The notes: generated by a model from the letters alone, not told the origin. 64,000 bases of DNA from Novacetimonas cocois (GCF_003311635.1 NZ_QEXL01000001.1:1-64000); one strand, 5' to 3'. Counted from the stretch's first letter, positions 43,247 through 53,654 are shown. Translations and numbers: made by a program.

Positions 43247-43735
43247 TTACTGATACTGGCGTCCATTGACGATGACATATCCGGGGATGCGCCAGCTACG
43301 TCCCGTGCCGTGATGCGTCCAGTCGATCCCCTGACTGCGCAGGTTGTCAAAGTAATAGCGACCGACAACATCCACCTGATCGCCCTTTGCCACCCACGGC
43401 CATTGGGGCGCGTTCATCTGGTCAAGGTCGGAGACGATGCGGATCGAGATGTCCGACCCCACATCGACATAGAAATATCCGTGCCAGCCACTGCGTGTCC
43501 GCCGTGCCCTTGATACGGCGATCACCCGCCCGCAGACATGTTCCGGCAGGTCGGCATGGCGCGTGTGGCGTTCCTCATTCTCGAACCGGGCCTGATCCTC
43601 GAGGAAGCGGCGATTGTCGCAGCTTGGCGAGACGGAGTCCCACGCCAGCGCCGCATTGCTGGCGACAAGCTGCGACGTCGTGACCATCATGGCGCCTGCG
43701 CAAAGGGATCGCAGCAGGGTTCGGCGTGCTGACAT
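43247..43735 (-). CDS. Secreted DUF3465-family protein
   Basis: 162 aa with a Sec signal (RRTLLRSLCAGAMMVTTS, cleavage near NAALA at about 31). The mature protein has the DUF3465 pattern: HVCGRVIAVSRARRTR, HGYFYVDVGSDISIRIVSDLDQ, GDQVDVVGRYYFDN and the diagnostic DWTHHGTG, ending GRQYQ. The fold is probably a small OB-like beta barrel; the family's role in the periplasm is unknown. Two cysteines (39 and 68) could form a disulfide. Monocistronic. Confidence 0.85.
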   Translation of the reverse strand: MSARRTLLRSLCAGAMMVTTSQLVASNAALAWDSVSPSCDNRRFLEDQARFENEERHTRHADLPEHVCGRVIAVSRARRTRSGWHGYFYVDVGSDISIRIVSDLDQMNAPQWPWVAKGDQVDVVGRYYFDNLRSQGIDWTHHGTGRSWRIPGYVIVNGRQYQ

Positions 43736-43848
43736 TCACTGTCCTCGTCTTTTGTGTGTCTTTTGTGTCCGTGCCTGTCTTCCTTGCGTTGGATGCATGC
43801 GTGCGTCAATGACTTCCTCACGCATGCGTTATATGCGGTCAGGGCTTT

Positions 43849-44751
43849 CTATTTCTTTTCCGACAGAAGCTGCTGGCGTGCCTTTTTCAGTTCCGCCCGC
43901 CCGGCGGCGTCCAGTTTCGGCATCTTCAGATTCAGCTGCTCCAGCGCGGCAATGATCGCCTCGATCACCACCAGGCGCGCAAACCATTTCTGGTCCGCCG
44001 GAACGACGAACCACGGCGCATGCACGTCCGCCGTGTTGCGGATCGCCTGTTCATAGGCGTTCTGGTAACTGTCCCAGTACTGGCGTTCATGAATGTCGCC
44101 GATGGAGAATTTCCAGTTCTTGTCGGGATGGTCGATACGCGACAGGAAACGCTTGCGCTGTTCGTCCTTGGAAAGGTGAAGGAAGAATTTCAGGATGACC
44201 GTGCCCTGCCGTGCCAGGTAATCCTCGAAATGACGGATGTCGCGGCAGCGGTCGTCCCACAGGGTAGGGGACTTGCGCAGCTGCTGCGGGATTTTCTGGT
44301 TTTCCAGGATTTCCGGATGCACGCGCGTGACCAGCACTTCTTCGTAATGGCTGCGGTTGAAGATGCCGATATGCCCCCCCGCCGGTAGCGCCAGATGTTC
44401 GCGCCACAGATAGTCATGGGCAAGCTCCACCGGGCCGGGCTGCTTGAAGGACGTGACATTCACCCCTTCTGGATTGATGCCCGACATCACGTGCTTGATG
44501 ATGCCATCCTTGCCCGCCGCGTCGGGGGCCTGCAGCACGATCAGCACCGACCATTCGCCATTGGCGTACAGGCGTGACTGAAGTTCCGACAGCCGCCCGA
44601 TCCGTTCATACAGCCGTCGCTTGCCGGTTTTCTTTTCCAGTCCGCAATCTTCCGCCGCGCGGGTGGGGCAGGCGGACAGCCTGAAGTTCGTTCCATCGGT
44701 AATGCGAAAACGCGTTGCCAGCTCGATTTCCGTTTCGGTCTTGTCCTCCAT
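43849..44751 (-). CDS. ppk2: Polyphosphate kinase 2 family protein
   Basis: 300 aa. Walker A is APDAAGKDGIIKHVMSG near 75, and the lid/Walker B region is GIFNRSHYEEVLVTRVHPE near 130. KFFLHLSKDEQRKRFLSRIDHP and HERQYWDSYQNAYEQ follow near 190-230. It transfers phosphate between polyphosphate and nucleotides. The RSHYEEVL wording and length fit class III PPK2, which can phosphorylate AMP and ADP. It lies 9 bases downstream of the YdfG-like gene and is probably cotranscribed. Confidence 0.9.
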   Translation of the reverse strand: MEDKTETEIELATRFRITDGTNFRLSACPTRAAEDCGLEKKTGKRRLYERIGRLSELQSRLYANGEWSVLIVLQAPDAAGKDGIIKHVMSGINPEGVNVTSFKQPGPVELAHDYLWREHLALPAGGHIGIFNRSHYEEVLVTRVHPEILENQKIPQQLRKSPTLWDDRCRDIRHFEDYLARQGTVILKFFLHLSKDEQRKRFLSRIDHPDKNWKFSIGDIHERQYWDSYQNAYEQAIRNTADVHAPWFVVPADQKWFARLVVIEAIIAALEQLNLKMPKLDAAGRAELKKARQQLLSEKK

Positions 44752-44760
44752 GAATCCGGC

Positions 44761-45519
44761 TCAGTCCTTCATGCCCTTGGCCACCGCCAGGCCACCGGCC
44801 GCCTGGCAGGTCGGCATCATTTCGATCTGGTTGATGTTGACGTGTGGTGGCAATCCCACGATCCATGAAACGGTTTCGGCAATGTCATCGGGCATCAGGG
44901 GGTGCGTCCCCTCATACACCGCCGCCGCCTTGGCATTATCGCGCAGGCGCACCTGGCTGAATTCACTGCCGCCACACAGGCCGGGCGCAATATTGGTGAC
45001 CCGCACGTTCTGGCCCAGAAGATCGCAGCGCAGGTTGCGCATGAACTGTTCGACAAAGGCCTTGGTCGCGCCATACACGTTCCCGCCGGTATAGGGATAG
45101 ATCCCGGCCGTGCTGCCCAGCGAGACGATATGCCCGCGATCACGCGCGACCATGCCCGGCAGCAGCGTGCGCGTCAGTTCCACCATTCCCGTGACGTTGG
45201 TGGCGATCATGTGTTCCCAGTCGCTGATCTCCGCCTCCTGCGCCTTTGCGATTCCCAGTGCGAGGCCCGCATTGTTCACCAGTATGTCGATCGCGCGCCA
45301 TTCCTCGGGCAGGGCATCGGGCAGGGACTGGATCGCGGCCTTGTCCATCATGTCGAGGCGGAACGGCAGCAGCGCCTTTCCCAGCTGTGCCGCCAGCGTG
45401 TCCAGCCGTTCCTGACGGCGACCGGTGGCAATCACATGATATCCGTCACGCACGAGACGCGTGGCGATGGCCTTTCCAAATCCGGACGTGGCGCCGGTGA
45501 CAAGGGCAATCTTGGGCAT
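44761..45519 (-). CDS. Short-chain dehydrogenase, YdfG-like
   Basis: 252 aa, classical SDR. The cofactor motif is TGATSGFGKAIA with GRRQERLDTL (Arg favours NADP). NNAGLALG marks strand 4, catalytic Ser is in VSLGSTAGIYPY, and YGATKAFVEQF carries the Tyr-xxx-Lys pair. PGLCGGSEFS and the C-terminal WIVGLPPHVNINQIEMMPT match the YdfG subgroup, which oxidises 3-hydroxy acids including serine and allo-threonine and reduces malonic semialdehyde. It leads a leftward pair with ppk2 and is divergent from yqgE. Confidence 0.88.
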   Translation of the reverse strand: MPKIALVTGATSGFGKAIATRLVRDGYHVIATGRRQERLDTLAAQLGKALLPFRLDMMDKAAIQSLPDALPEEWRAIDILVNNAGLALGIAKAQEAEISDWEHMIATNVTGMVELTRTLLPGMVARDRGHIVSLGSTAGIYPYTGGNVYGATKAFVEQFMRNLRCDLLGQNVRVTNIAPGLCGGSEFSQVRLRDNAKAAAVYEGTHPLMPDDIAETVSWIVGLPPHVNINQIEMMPTCQAAGGLAVAKGMKD

Positions 45520-45749
45520 CGGATGCTTCCTTTCGGTCTGTTGGGATGCAGGGGGAGGGGAACAGTGTGATGCTCCTGGTCAACATATTCAAATTCACGG
45601 GGCATGTTTACGGGGGCGCGCATGTTCAGGAACACACATGCGCGACATGACCATGACGAACGACCCCACATGCATGGATTACGCATCAGGATGGCGGATT
45701 TTCCATGAAATGGTTGCAAAGCAGCGGGAATCTGGTTCTATCCTCAGGC

Positions 45750-46334
45750 ATGGCTAAGATATCCATGACATCAGGTCACAACCTGACCGGACATTTGCTG
45801 GTGGCGACCCCGGCCCTTATGGATACGCCCTTTGCGCGTAGCGTCATCTACCTGTGTGCGCATTCGGCGGAAGACGGGGCCATGGGACTGGTGGTCAATC
45901 GCCGGTTGTCCCAGCCCATGCTTGATGACGTGCTGGAGCAGCTTGGCGTGGCCCCCGTGCCACCGCGCCGCCGGATCGGGATCTGCGCTGGCGGGCCGGT
46001 CGACAGCTCACGCGGGTTTGTCCTGCATTCCGCTGACTGGGAAGGCAACGGCAGCATGGCGGTCAACGACAGCACCATCCTGACCGCAAGCCTCGATATC
46101 CTGCGGGTCATCGCGGACGGGGCAGGGCCACAGCACGCCCTGCTGGCGATGGGGCACGCCAGTTGGGAGGCCGGGCAGCTGGAAGACGAAATCCTGCACC
46201 ACAATGCGTGGGTGTCTGCCCCCGCAACCGAAGACATCATCTTCAGCCCCGATCACACCGGCAAATGGCGGCAGGCACTGGCAAGCGTGAATATCGATCC
46301 CGCATGGTTCAGTTCATGCAGCGGGAACGCCTGA
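45750..46334 (+). CDS. YqgE/AlgH family protein
   Basis: 194 aa from the ATG at 45750; a later ATG at 45765 is equally possible. A single UPF0301 domain: GHLLVATPALMDTPFARSVIYLC at the N-terminus, then AMGLVVNRRLSQPM, the central GGPVDSSRGFVLHS, and a GHASWEAGQLEDEI stretch near 140 followed by NAWVSAPA. The family is conserved in proteobacteria; its biochemical function is unsettled. It reads towards the convergent clpA gene, with a shared hairpin in between. Confidence 0.9.
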   Translation: MAKISMTSGHNLTGHLLVATPALMDTPFARSVIYLCAHSAEDGAMGLVVNRRLSQPMLDDVLEQLGVAPVPPRRRIGICAGGPVDSSRGFVLHSADWEGNGSMAVNDSTILTASLDILRVIADGAGPQHALLAMGHASWEAGQLEDEILHHNAWVSAPATEDIIFSPDHTGKWRQALASVNIDPAWFSSCSGNA

Positions 46335-46391
46335 CCGAGAACATTGCGGCCGGCAGCACGCCACGGACCGAAAAAGGGGAGCACATATGAA

Positions 46392-46417
46392 AACAGGGAC
46401 CGTTTCCGGTCCCTGTT
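46392..46417 (-). terminator. Terminator between convergent yqgE and clpA
   Basis: AACAGGGACC-GTTTCC-GGTCCCTGTT is a perfect 10-bp stem. On the minus strand it is followed by TTTCATAT, so it ends the clpA transcript; it may stop the opposite one as well. Confidence 0.75.
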
Positions 46418-46449
46418 CCCTGTTGCGGCCCGTTCCAGATGGAAAAGGC

Positions 46450-48789
46450 TCAGTCCGCGGTTTCAGACTCTTTTTCGTTGTCGCCTTCATCCCCTTCCGT
46501 CGCGGAGGCGGCGGGATCGTGGGAGATGTAGTCGAAGTCCAGCTTGCCATCCTTGAGCGAAATCTTGACGACCCCGCCCTTGACCAGCTTGCCGAACAGC
46601 AGTTCCTCGGCCAGCGGCTTCTTGATGTTTTCCTGAATGACGCGACCCAGCGGACGCGCGCCATACAGCCGGTCGTACCCACGTTCCGCCAGCCATTCCT
46701 TCGCGGCCGACGAAATCTCGATCATCACGTTGCGATCCGCCAGCTGGGCTTCCAGCTGGAAGATGAACTTCTCCACCACACGGTCCACCACTTCGGGCGA
46801 CAGGTGGGCAAAGGGAATGATCGCATCCAGGCGGTTGCGGAATTCGGGGGTGAAGATGCGCTTGATGGCTTCCTCGTCCTCACCCTCCCGCCCGTTGCGG
46901 GCGAAACCGATGGCTTCCTTGCTCAGGTCGGCGGCCCCCGCGTTGGTCGTCATGATCAGCATGACATTGCGGAAATCGACCGTCTTGCCGTTGTGATCCG
47001 TCAGGCGGCCATGATCCATGACCTGCAGCAGGACATTGTAAAGATCCGGATGCGCCTTCTCGATCTCGTCAAGCAGCAGGATCGCATGCGGGTGCTGGTC
47101 GATCGCATCGGTCAGCAGTCCGCCCTGATCGAACCCGACATAGCCCGGCGGCGCGCCAATCAGGCGCGAAATCGAATGCCGTTCCATGTATTCGGACATG
47201 TCAAAGCGGATCAGTTCGATGCCCAGCGTGCTGGCCAGCTGCTTTGCCACCTCGGTCTTGCCCACGCCCGTCGGGCCGGAGAAGAGGTAGTTGCCGATCG
47301 GCTTTTCCGCATCGCGCAGACCCGCGCGCGACAGCTTGATCGCCGCCGTCAGTGCCTCGATCGCCTTGTCCTGCCCATAGACCATGCCCTTGAGGTCACG
47401 TTCGAGGGAACGCAGCGTCTCCTTGTCGTCCGACGACACGCTCTTGGGCGGGATGCGGGCGATCTTGGCGACGATATCCTCGACATCCTTCAGGGTGATG
47501 GTCTTGCGCCGCCGGTTTTCGGGCACCAGCATGCGCGACGCCCCCACCTCGTCAATGACGTCGATGGCCTTGTCCGGCAGCTTGCGGTCATGGATGTACT
47601 TCGCCGCCAGTTCCACCGCCCCACGGATCGCGTCATCGGTGTAACGGACCTTGTGGTGCTTTTCGTAATTGACCTTCAGCCCGCGCAGGATCTTGACCGC
47701 GTCATCGACGGACGGTTCGGCCACGTCGATTTTCTGGAACCTGCGCACCAGCGCCCGGTCCTTTTCGAAATGCTGGCGGTATTCCTTGTAGGTGGTGGAG
47801 CCGATGCAGCGCAGCGTGCCTGCCGCCAGAGCGGGTTTGAGCAGGTTGGACGCATCCATCGCACCGCCTGACGTGGCGCCCGCGCCGATTACGGTATGGA
47901 TTTCGTCGATGAACAGGATGCTGCCCGGATTGTTGTCAAGCTCCGTCACCACGGCCTTCAGCCGTTCCTCGAAATCACCGCGATAGCGCGTGCCCGCCAG
48001 CAATGCGCCCATGTCGAGGGAATAGATGGTGGAGTTGAGCAGGACCTCCGGCACGTCGCCTTCGACGATGCGCTTGGCCAGCCCTTCGGCAATCGCGGTC
48101 TTGCCCACGCCGGGGTCGCCCACGTACAGCGGGTTGTTCTTGGTGCGGCGGCACAGGATCTGGATCGTGCGTTCGATTTCCGAATCGCGCCCGATCAGCG
48201 GATCGATCTTCCCCTCGCCAGCCTTGTCGTTGAGGTTGGCGCAGTAGGTCGAAAGGGCGTCCTGGCTTTTCTGCCGTCCCTTGCCGGTTTCCTCGCGCTC
48301 CGGGTCCGGTCCTTCGGACGGGGTGCCGGCGACGGGGCGACGGGTGGAGCGTTCCGGGGCCTTCGCGATCCCGTGGGAGATGAAGTTGACGGCGTCCAGG
48401 CGCGTCATGTCCTGCAGCTGCAGGAAATAGACGGCATGGCTTTCGCGTTCGGCGAACAGGGCGACAAGGACGTTTGCCCCCGTGACCTCGTCCCGGCCGG
48501 TGGACTGGACATGGATGGCCGCGCGCTGGATCACGCGCTGGAAGGCGGCTGTCGGCTTGGGATCGACGGCGCGGTCGGACGCCAGCCCCGCCAGATCCTT
48601 GTCCAGGAATTCCGTCAGGTCATGCCGCAGCTTGTCCAGGTCGACGCCACAGGCCCGGAAGACCGTAACCGCGTCCGGGTCGTCGATGAGGGAGAGAAGA
48701 AGATGTTCGAGGGTGGCATATTCATGCCGCCGTTCGCTGGCGAGTGTCAGCGCACGATGAAGCGTCTGTTCCAGATTACGTGACAACAT
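46450..48789 (-). CDS. clpA: ATP-dependent Clp protease ATP-binding subunit ClpA
   Basis: A 779-aa AAA+ unfoldase that feeds proteins to ClpP. The Clp_N double repeat covers about 1-145. The first AAA+ domain has Walker [14 protein letters not shown] near 230 and [11 protein letters not shown]; the second has [14 protein letters not shown] near 510 and [13 protein letters not shown]. The ClpP-docking IGF tripeptide is in [10 protein letters not shown] near 625. No middle coiled-coil domain is present, which separates it from ClpB/ClpC. The C-terminus is strongly acidic (Asp/Glu/Ser run). clpS lies 158 bases upstream in the same direction, the usual arrangement. Confidence 0.97.
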   Translation of the reverse strand: MLSRNLEQTLHRALTLASERRHEYATLEHLLLSLIDDPDAVTVFRACGVDLDKLRHDLTEFLDKDLAGLASDRAVDPKPTAAFQRVIQRAAIHVQSTGRDEVTGANVLVALFAERESHAVYFLQLQDMTRLDAVNFISHGIAKAPERSTRRPVAGTPSEGPDPEREETGKGRQKSQDALSTYCANLNDKAGEGKIDPLIGRDSEIERTIQILCRRTKNNPLYVGDPGVGKTAIAEGLAKRIVEGDVPEVLLNSTIYSLDMGALLAGTRYRGDFEERLKAVVTELDNNPGSILFIDEIHTVIGAGATSGGAMDASNLLKPALAAGTLRCIGSTTYKEYRQHFEKDRALVRRFQKIDVAEPSVDDAVKILRGLKVNYEKHHKVRYTDDAIRGAVELAAKYIHDRKLPDKAIDVIDEVGASRMLVPENRRRKTITLKDVEDIVAKIARIPPKSVSSDDKETLRSLERDLKGMVYGQDKAIEALTAAIKLSRAGLRDAEKPIGNYLFSGPTGVGKTEVAKQLASTLGIELIRFDMSEYMERHSISRLIGAPPGYVGFDQGGLLTDAIDQHPHAILLLDEIEKAHPDLYNVLLQVMDHGRLTDHNGKTVDFRNVMLIMTTNAGAADLSKEAIGFARNGREGEDEEAIKRIFTPEFRNRLDAIIPFAHLSPEVVDRVVEKFIFQLEAQLADRNVMIEISSAAKEWLAERGYDRLYGARPLGRVIQENIKKPLAEELLFGKLVKGGVVKISLKDGKLDFDYISHDPAASATEGDEGDNEKESETAD

Positions 48790-48947
48790 GCCGAGACGCT
48801 CCTTTTCCAGAGGGGGCCGTTGCGGCCCCGGGGATCATGACCGGACAATCAACCTGATCTTTGTCCCGTTGCGGAGAGAATGCCAGAGGAAATTTGCATA
48901 AATCCGCATGAAAGAATGCAAGAGGGGAAAAATGCCTGACCGTGGCC

Positions 48948-49436
48948 TCAGTCCTTTTCGATCGTGCATTGCAGGGGATGCTGGTTCTGGCGTGCAAGGT
49001 CCATGACCTGCGTGACCTTTGTTTCAGCGACTTCGTAGGTGAAGACGCCACATACGCCGACGCCACGCTTGTGGACATGCAGCATGATGTCGGTCGCCTC
49101 CTCCCGGTTTTTCTGGAAAAACCTTTCCAGAACGTGAACGACGAATTCCATTGGCGTGTAATCGTCATTCAGCATCAGAACCTTGTACATCGCCGGCTTG
49201 CGGGTCTGTGGCCGGGTCCTGATGACAACGCCCGCCAGCCCGTCGTCATTGCCGTTGTCGCCGGTGCCGTCGGGACGGCGCGGGGGCGTGTTTCCGCCAT
49301 GCGCGTGCGCAGGCATGGTCCCCGCGCGATGCGGCGACGGTTCGACGGCAGTGAAGGGTAGGCTCTTGACGGACATGATCTTACCATATTGGAAGTCCAT
49401 TCCCCGTTGAAAGGGGCTGCGGGCATTATTGGTCAT
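48948..49436 (-). CDS. clpS: ClpS adaptor protein
   Basis: 162 aa from the ATG following GGAGGCGAAAAA. The C-terminal 85 residues are the ClpS core: [22 protein letters not shown], with the Asn-Asp-Asp of the N-degron pocket, then [27 protein letters not shown]. The first 75 residues are an unusually long, disordered extension rich in Pro, Gly, Asp and His, longer than the short N-terminal tail of E. coli ClpS. It presents N-end-rule substrates to ClpA. The extension is the part that enters the ClpA pore in known ClpS proteins, so its length may alter delivery. Confidence 0.94.
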   Translation of the reverse strand: MTNNARSPFQRGMDFQYGKIMSVKSLPFTAVEPSPHRAGTMPAHAHGGNTPPRRPDGTGDNGNDDGLAGVVIRTRPQTRKPAMYKVLMLNDDYTPMEFVVHVLERFFQKNREEATDIMLHVHKRGVGVCGVFTYEVAETKVTQVMDLARQNQHPLQCTIEKD

Positions 49437-49647
49437 GATTTTTTCGCCTCCTCGCGGTTTCGTGTGACGAAGTGACGTGACGTGGGCGGTCGCGCAATAC
49501 AAAGTTGCATGCAGCTTACGGTATTTCCCCGATTCCGCTCTGGACGCTGGCGTCCCGCGCTGTCTAGGATGGGGCGGAACCAATTGGTCATATGATGGAG
49601 GCCCGGGGACAACGCCCCATGGCGCAGCACTGGATGATAATCACCAC

Positions 49648-50799
49648 ATGTCCGCTTTTCCCCATCGTATGATGCGCCTTTTCATTGCACGCGCCGCCCG
49701 GATGAAGGTTTCCCTTCTGACATTCGTGGGTCTGGCGGCATTCCTCCTTGGTGGCGCGGGACAGGCGCGGGCCCAGTACGTGGGGCAGATCAGCTCCATC
49801 GTCATGGACGCGCGCACCGGTGCCATCCTGTCGCAGTCGAATGCCGACCTGCGCCGCTATCCCGCCAGCCTGACAAAGCTGATGACGCTTTACCTGACGT
49901 TCAAGGCGTTGCGCGCGGGGCGCATCACGCTGGATCAGGTCGTGCCCGTCAGCGCGCATGCCGCCTCGATGGAGCCGTCGAAGCTGGGCCTGCGTCCGGG
50001 CAGCTACCTGACGGTGGAGGAGGCGATCCTCGCGCTCGTGACGAAATCGGCCAATGACGCCGCCTGCGCGCTGGGGGAATTCCTCGGCGGCGGTAACGAG
50101 GCGGTCTTTGCCCAGATCATGACGCAGCAGGCGGCACGCCTGTCGATGAACGACACCTCGTTCCGCAACGCCTCCGGCCTGCCGAACGAGGAGCAGATGA
50201 CCTCCGCGCGCGACCTTGCGACGCTGGCGCGGCACATCGCGCTGGATTTCAGCGAATATTACCATTACTTCGCGGTTCCGGCCTTCTACTTCCGCGGGCG
50301 CTATGTTCCCAACCACGACCCGATGCTCCAGTCCTATCCGGGGGCGGACGGGCTGAAGACCGGCTATACCGCCGTGGCGGGGCATAACCTCGTGACGTCG
50401 GCGGTGCGTGACAACGTGCGTCTGATCGGCGTGGTCATGGGCGCGTCCTCCAACATGCAGCGTAACGCCGTAATGGCGGACCTGCTTGACGACAGCTTCC
50501 GCCGCGAGGGGATCGCCCCCGTGCAGCGGCCGCTGGTCCTGGCGCGCAACACGCTGGCCGCGCGCCGTCGCGCCACGGCCCGTGGGGTGGTGCTTGCCAG
50601 TGCGCGCATGCGCATGGACGGGCCGGAACAGGTGGCGGATGCCTCCATTCCGCTGTCCTATGCTCGCATGCGCCGTTCGGGACATGTCCTTTCCACCCAT
50701 GCGGCCCATGCGCATGCGCCGGCCCATGCCCATGTTCACCTTGTAGGCATGGGGCAGGTCCGGCATGGCACGGCCACTTCCCACAGGGCACGCAGCTAG
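49648..50799 (+). CDS. D-alanyl-D-alanine carboxypeptidase (PBP, S11 family)
   Basis: 383 aa from the ATG at 49648; starts at 49669 and 49702 are also possible, the last giving the neat signal peptide MKVSLLTFVGLAAFLLGGAG ending AQARA. Active-site motifs are S74-L-T-K77, S134-A-N136 and K237-T-G239. It trims the terminal D-Ala of peptidoglycan stem peptides in the periplasm. The last 90 residues lack the usual PBP5-like C-terminal domain. They are basic, then His/Ala-rich (HAAHAHAPAHAHVH), and may bind metal or wall polymers. Divergent from clpS. Confidence 0.92.
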   Translation: MSAFPHRMMRLFIARAARMKVSLLTFVGLAAFLLGGAGQARAQYVGQISSIVMDARTGAILSQSNADLRRYPASLTKLMTLYLTFKALRAGRITLDQVVPVSAHAASMEPSKLGLRPGSYLTVEEAILALVTKSANDAACALGEFLGGGNEAVFAQIMTQQAARLSMNDTSFRNASGLPNEEQMTSARDLATLARHIALDFSEYYHYFAVPAFYFRGRYVPNHDPMLQSYPGADGLKTGYTAVAGHNLVTSAVRDNVRLIGVVMGASSNMQRNAVMADLLDDSFRREGIAPVQRPLVLARNTLAARRRATARGVVLASARMRMDGPEQVADASIPLSYARMRRSGHVLSTHAAHAHAPAHAHVHLVGMGQVRHGTATSHRARS

Positions 50800-50812
50800 G
50801 GCCAGTGTTCGT

Positions 50813-50850
50813 CCACGGGCGTTTCGTCCATGGGCGTGAAGCCCCCGTGG
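50813..50850 (+). other. Stem-loop after the carboxypeptidase gene
   Basis: CCACGGG/CCCGTGG arms with a 24-base loop lie 13 bases after the stop codon. No U-run follows; a possible Rho-assisted end or stability element. Confidence 0.3.
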
Positions 50851-50998
50851 ATGACATGACAGGGCGATGGGGGTATAGAACCTCCCGCCGTTCAGGGGAT
50901 GGCATCGCGCCCGCCGGGTCGCGGCGCCGGGCTGCTTGCCCGGTGCGCGCAGGGCAGGGGCGCGATCATGCGGGAATTAGCGACGAAGGGGTATCGGC

Positions 50999-51808
50999 AT
51001 GGATGGCGACATGAACGAGGGTAAGATTGTCCTGCATTCGCCCGAGGATTTTGTCGGCATGCGGGCAGCCGGGCAGCTTGCGGCGAAGACGCTCGACATG
51101 ATTACGCCCCATGTGCGCGCGGGGGTGACGACTGGGGAACTTGACGACCTGATCCATGCCTACATGGTCGAACATGGGGGCGTGTCCGCGACGATCGGCT
51201 ATCGCGGGTATCAGAAGGCAAGCTGCATTTCCATCAACCACGTTGTCTGCCACGGCATTCCCGGCGACAAGGTGCTGAAGGAAGGCGATATCCTCAATAT
51301 CGACGTGACCGTCATCCTTGATGGCTGGTTTGGCGATACCAGCCGGATGTACACGGTCGGCACGCCGTCGATCAAGGCGCAGAAATTGATCGATGCCACC
51401 TATGAATCGCTGATGCTGGCCATCGCGGCAGTGCGTCCCGGCGCGACGATGGGCGATATCGGGCACGTGATCCAGACCTATGCCGAGGAACGGCGTTTTT
51501 CGGTGGTGCGCGATTTCTGCGGTCACGGGATCGGCCGGACCTTCCACGCCGCGCCGAACGTGCTGCATTATGGCCGGCCGGGCCACGGCGTCGTCCTGCG
51601 TCCGGGCATGTTCTTCACCATCGAGCCGATGCTCAATATCGGGCGTCCGGACGTGAAGATCCTTGACGATGGCTGGACCGCCGTGACGCGCGACCGTTCG
51701 CTGTCGGCGCAGTTCGAGCATATGATGGGCGTGACCGAAGACGGATGTGAGGTCTTTACCTACTCTCCCGCCGGGCTGAACAAGCCGCCTTACGACACCG
51801 CCGGCTGA
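50999..51808 (+). CDS. map: Methionine aminopeptidase, type I
   Basis: 269 aa, the M24 pita-bread fold. Substrate and metal residues are in order: INHVVCHGIPGDKVLKEGDI with the substrate His, the metal aspartates in NIDVTVILDGWFGDTSRMY, the metal His in CGHGIGRTFHAAPNV, and the two glutamates in FTIEPMLNIG and QFEHMMGVTEDG. It removes the initiator Met from nascent proteins. It is followed 13 bases later by the gamma-glutamyltransferase gene, probably in the same transcript. Confidence 0.96.
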   Translation: MDGDMNEGKIVLHSPEDFVGMRAAGQLAAKTLDMITPHVRAGVTTGELDDLIHAYMVEHGGVSATIGYRGYQKASCISINHVVCHGIPGDKVLKEGDILNIDVTVILDGWFGDTSRMYTVGTPSIKAQKLIDATYESLMLAIAAVRPGATMGDIGHVIQTYAEERRFSVVRDFCGHGIGRTFHAAPNVLHYGRPGHGVVLRPGMFFTIEPMLNIGRPDVKILDDGWTAVTRDRSLSAQFEHMMGVTEDGCEVFTYSPAGLNKPPYDTAG

Positions 51809-51821
51809 GCGGGTTGGCAGC

Positions 51822-53654
51822 ATGCTCCTGTCTGTCGGGAAGATGAAAATGGATGCGGGGCAGCCCCTGCGCTGGTCGCGCCGGGCCGGTGGGCTGTTGC
51901 TGGCGGCCATATTGCTGCTGTCCGATGGCGTGGCTTGTGCCGCGCCGGTGGGCGGGACGGCGCATGATGATCCGCTGGCGTTTGGCGGTGGCTCCGCGCC
52001 CGTGCCGTCGATGCCGCCGGTGGGCGGGCGCGATGGCATGGTCGTCTCCGCCCAGACGCTGGCGTCGCAGGTTGGCGCGCGCATCCTGCAGCAGGGGGGC
52101 AATGCCGTCGATGCCGCCGTCGCGGTGGGATACGCCCTGGCCGTTGTCTATCCCGCGGCGGGCAATATCGGCGGTGGCGGGTTCATGACCCTGCGCACGC
52201 CGGACGGGCATGCGATATTCCTCGATTTCCGGGAACATGCCCCTGCCGCCGCGACAGCCACCATGTTCCAGGACGCCAGCGGCAACGTCATTGCCGGATT
52301 GTCGACCAAGGGATGGAAAGCCGTCGGGATCCCCGGCACTGTCGCCGGGCTGGAACTGGCGCGGCAGCGATGGGGACACCTGTCACGCAGGCAGGTCATG
52401 GCGCCGGCCATCGCCCTGGCGCGGGACGGATTTGTCCTGACCGATGGAGATGTGGAACTGATTTCCCACGGGAATGACGATTTCCGTCGCGATCCGGTGG
52501 CGCGCCGCTTTTTCCTGCGTCCCGACGGCTCCGGGCTGCAGGCGGGCGACCGTCTGGTGCAGCGCGAACTGGCGCAGGTGCTGGAACGGATTTCGCGTCA
52601 GGGGACCAGGGGGTTTTACGAGGGACGCACCGCAACCGAGATCGTGGAGGCCAGTCGCAGGGGTGGCGGCCTTCTGACGCGTGCCGACCTGTCGGGATAT
52701 AGGCCGCGCCTGCTGCCGACCCTGACCTGCGATTATCGCGGATATCACATCGACACCGCCCCCCCGCCCAGTGGCGGCGGCGTCGCGCTGTGCGAGATGC
52801 TGAACATCCTGTCGGGCTATGACATGCACCGCCTTGGTCTATACACCGCGCCCGCCGTCGCGCGGGAGGTGGAGGCCATGCGCCATGCCTATGCCGACCG
52901 GCAGGACCTTGGCGATCCGGCCTTTGTCGCCAATCCCGTCGCCCACCTGCTGGATGTGGAATATGCGCGCCAGATCCGCGCGGCCATCCCGACCGACCAC
53001 GCGGTTGCCTCGACAACCATCCGTCCCGGCGTCCCCACGCCCGAGGGGCAGGAGACCACCCATTATTCCGTGATCGACCGGGACGGGATGGCCGTCGCCG
53101 TGACCTATACGCTGAACGGATGGTTTGGCGCGGGCATGGTGGCGGGGCGGACCGGCGTGTTCATGAACGATGAAATGGATGATTTCTCCACCCGGCCGGG
53201 CACGCCCAACATGTTCGGGATCGTCGGCAGCAAGGCGAACGAGATCGCGCCGGGCAAGACGCCGCTGTCCTCGATGACGCCCACCGTCATTTCGCGCGAT
53301 GGAAAGCCGGTGATGGTGATCGGCAGTCCCGGTGGGTCGCGCATTCCCACCATCGTCCTGTCGGTCGTGCTGGGCGTGATCGATTACGGGCTGGACATCC
53401 AGCACGCTGTCGACCTGCCGCGCATCCATGAACAGTGGCAGCCAGAGGCCGTGCAGGTGGAGCAGGGGGCCCTGACGCCCGGCGTGATCGACACGCTGCG
53501 GCGCGAGGGTTACAGCTTCCAGTCCTATCCCCACTGGGGCGTGGCCGAGGGGATCCTTGTCGGGGGACCGCGCCTGAACGCGCCCGCCGGGGACGCACGG
53601 TATTATGGCGGTGCCGACCGGCGCCACAGCACCAGTGCCGCGGTGGGGGAATGA
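51822..53654 (+). CDS. ggt: Gamma-glutamyltransferase
   Basis: 610 aa with a Sec signal (hydrophobic LLLAAILLLSDGVACA near 24-39). It is the periplasmic Ntn-hydrolase that cuts glutathione and gamma-glutamyl compounds. QGGNAVDAAVAVGYALAVV and GNIGGGGFM mark the large subunit. The autocleavage site precedes the nucleophile T412 in ETTHYSV, and the small subunit carries SSMTPT (oxyanion and glutamate contacts) and GSPGGSRIP. It yields glutamate and cysteinyl-glycine or transfers the glutamyl group. Confidence 0.95.
   Translation: MLLSVGKMKMDAGQPLRWSRRAGGLLLAAILLLSDGVACAAPVGGTAHDDPLAFGGGSAPVPSMPPVGGRDGMVVSAQTLASQVGARILQQGGNAVDAAVAVGYALAVVYPAAGNIGGGGFMTLRTPDGHAIFLDFREHAPAAATATMFQDASGNVIAGLSTKGWKAVGIPGTVAGLELARQRWGHLSRRQVMAPAIALARDGFVLTDGDVELISHGNDDFRRDPVARRFFLRPDGSGLQAGDRLVQRELAQVLERISRQGTRGFYEGRTATEIVEASRRGGGLLTRADLSGYRPRLLPTLTCDYRGYHIDTAPPPSGGGVALCEMLNILSGYDMHRLGLYTAPAVAREVEAMRHAYADRQDLGDPAFVANPVAHLLDVEYARQIRAAIPTDHAVASTTIRPGVPTPEGQETTHYSVIDRDGMAVAVTYTLNGWFGAGMVAGRTGVFMNDEMDDFSTRPGTPNMFGIVGSKANEIAPGKTPLSSMTPTVISRDGKPVMVIGSPGGSRIPTIVLSVVLGVIDYGLDIQHAVDLPRIHEQWQPEAVQVEQGALTPGVIDTLRREGYSFQSYPHWGVAEGILVGGPRLNAPAGDARYYGGADRRHSTSAAVGE

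Noticed and set aside
46387-47871. 494-codon plus-strand ORF
   Set aside because: Antisense to clpA, which has full AAA+ signatures; this frame has none.
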